In this document: in pieces, positions 5,302 through 5,729 of the stretch
Layout: the number at the start of each line of letters is the position of its first letter
How positions within the stretch are numbered: position 1 is the stretch's first letter
Assembly: GCA_028279155.1 (NCBI GenBank)
Contig: JANQST010000291.1
Location: 1 to 5,729, forward strand
Source: Cyclobacteriaceae bacterium
Lineage (GTDB): Bacteria > Bacteroidota > Bacteroidia > Cytophagales > Cyclobacteriaceae
Length of the DNA: 5,729 nucleotides
Direction: 5' to 3'
Translations under genes and position numbers: made by a program
The notes under the pieces: generated by a model
What the model saw: only the letters and a program-made list of their open reading frames with translations
Databases searched by the model: none
What the model was told of the DNA's origin: nothing

Positions 5302-5729
5302 AACACTGATTATTGACGATGAACATCTCGCAAGAGAGATCATTCGAACGTATTTGTCTGAAGACGAAGACATTGAACTGGTAGGAGAGTGTAGTGATGG
5401 GTTTGAAGGATTTAAGCAGATCAATGAGATGAAGCCCGATCTGGTTTTCCTCGATGTAATGATGCCGAAGTTGACAGGATTTGAAATGCTGGAACTGTTG
5501 GAGGAACCACCCGTGATTGTATTCAGTACTGCTCATGATGAGTTTGCAATTAAGGCCTTTGAAAAGAATGCTGTGGACTATTTACTAAAACCTTATTCGA
5601 AGGAACGGTTTGCAGAAGCTATTGCCAAAGCCAAACAGAAGGTCACTTCAGGCTTGGATGAAGCCGTCAGTAGGACTACAGGACTCGCGTCCGTCTTGGA
5701 GGAACATTACGAAAAAGCTGAGCTGATTT
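5288..5729 (+). CDS. Response regulator, LytR/AlgR (LytTR) type, N-terminal part
   Basis: The ATG at 5288 lies inside the kinase gene, 14 bp before its end in another frame, which suggests translational coupling and one-to-one expression. The frame is open for 147 codons to the right edge, so the C-terminus is missing. Residues 4-120 form a complete receiver domain: acidic pair Asp10-Asp11, phospho-acceptor Asp56 in LVFLDVMMPKLTG, Thr81 in VFSTAHDEFAIKAF, and Lys101 in AVDYLLKPYSKERF. The phrases TAHDEFAIKAFEKNAVDYLLKP and LDVMMPKLTGFEML are very typical of LytTR regulators. The LytTR DNA-binding domain expected after about residue 150 is outside the window, so that assignment rests on the receiver style and on pairing with a LytS-type kinase. 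It should be phosphorylated by the kinase upstream; its targets are unknown, perhaps including its own cassette. Confidence 0.88.
   Translation, partial: MKKIRTLIIDDEHLAREIIRTYLSEDEDIELVGECSDGFEGFKQINEMKPDLVFLDVMMPKLTGFEMLELLEEPPVIVFSTAHDEFAIKAFEKNAVDYLLKPYSKERFAEAIAKAKQKVTSGLDEAVSRTTGLASVLEEHYEKAELI

Noticed and set aside
4849..5424. Minus-strand open frame of 191 codons
   Set aside because: It is antisense to the conserved kinase catalytic domain and the start of the receiver gene, whose motifs are unmistakable; the antisense protein has no recognisable features.
5273..5536. Minus-strand open frame of 87 codons
   Set aside because: Antisense to the receiver domain including Asp56; a shadow.
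3488..5729. Reading the cassette as a standard LiaFSR operon
   Set aside because: The kinase has the LytS/YehU His_kinase layout (QINPHFIFNSLN), not the LiaS type, and the receiver protein resembles LytTR regulators rather than LiaR.
1..5729. Mobile element, defence system, CRISPR or retroelement
   Set aside because: No transposase, integrase, nuclease, reverse transcriptase, toxin pair, terminal inverted repeats or regular short repeat array was found on either strand.

Overview
The window looks like chromosomal DNA of a Bacteroidota bacterium, most likely a marine or soil Cytophagales-type organism. The grounds are AT-rich DNA, starts with no Shine-Dalgarno but A-rich leaders, a Bacteroidota-style lipoprotein, a CHASE2 membrane protein, a TolB-type propeller protein, and a LiaF-like/LytS-like/LytTR-type regulatory set. 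The genus is not determinable from the sequence alone. No rRNA, tRNA, CRISPR array, insertion sequence or phage gene was seen.

Left edge (1-337, minus strand): the first 112 codons of a secreted S10 serine carboxypeptidase-like protein, cut by the window edge. A 144-bp divergent spacer (338-481) separates it from the plus-strand genes. Next come a small orphan lipoprotein (482-907), a stand-alone CHASE2-domain membrane protein without an output domain (1035-2285), and a secreted six-bladed TolB-like propeller (2363-3238). All three are predicted cell-envelope proteins in the same orientation, with gaps of 127 and 77 bp. They may be co-transcribed, but the sequence does not prove it.

After a 249-bp non-coding spacer with a 12-bp perfect palindrome, the second block (3488-5729) is a signalling cassette. 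It encodes a four-helix membrane protein with a LiaF-type C-terminal domain carrying five FGG motifs, then a four-helix LytS/YehU-family sensor histidine kinase, then a LytTR-family-type response regulator truncated by the right edge. Kinase and regulator overlap by 14 bp, which suggests translational coupling. A hairpin covering the stop codon of the LiaF-like gene lies just before the kinase gene and could tune the ratio of the products. The likely logic is that the membrane protein places its FGG domain on the cytoplasmic side and modulates the kinase, which phosphorylates Asp56 of the regulator. This is by analogy with LiaF-LiaS-LiaR of Bacillota, although the kinase family differs.

I do not see a clearly unprecedented system. 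The points most worth a second look are the orphan CHASE2 sensor with its adjacent lipoprotein, and the pairing of a LiaF-like protein with a LytS-type (not LiaS-type) kinase.
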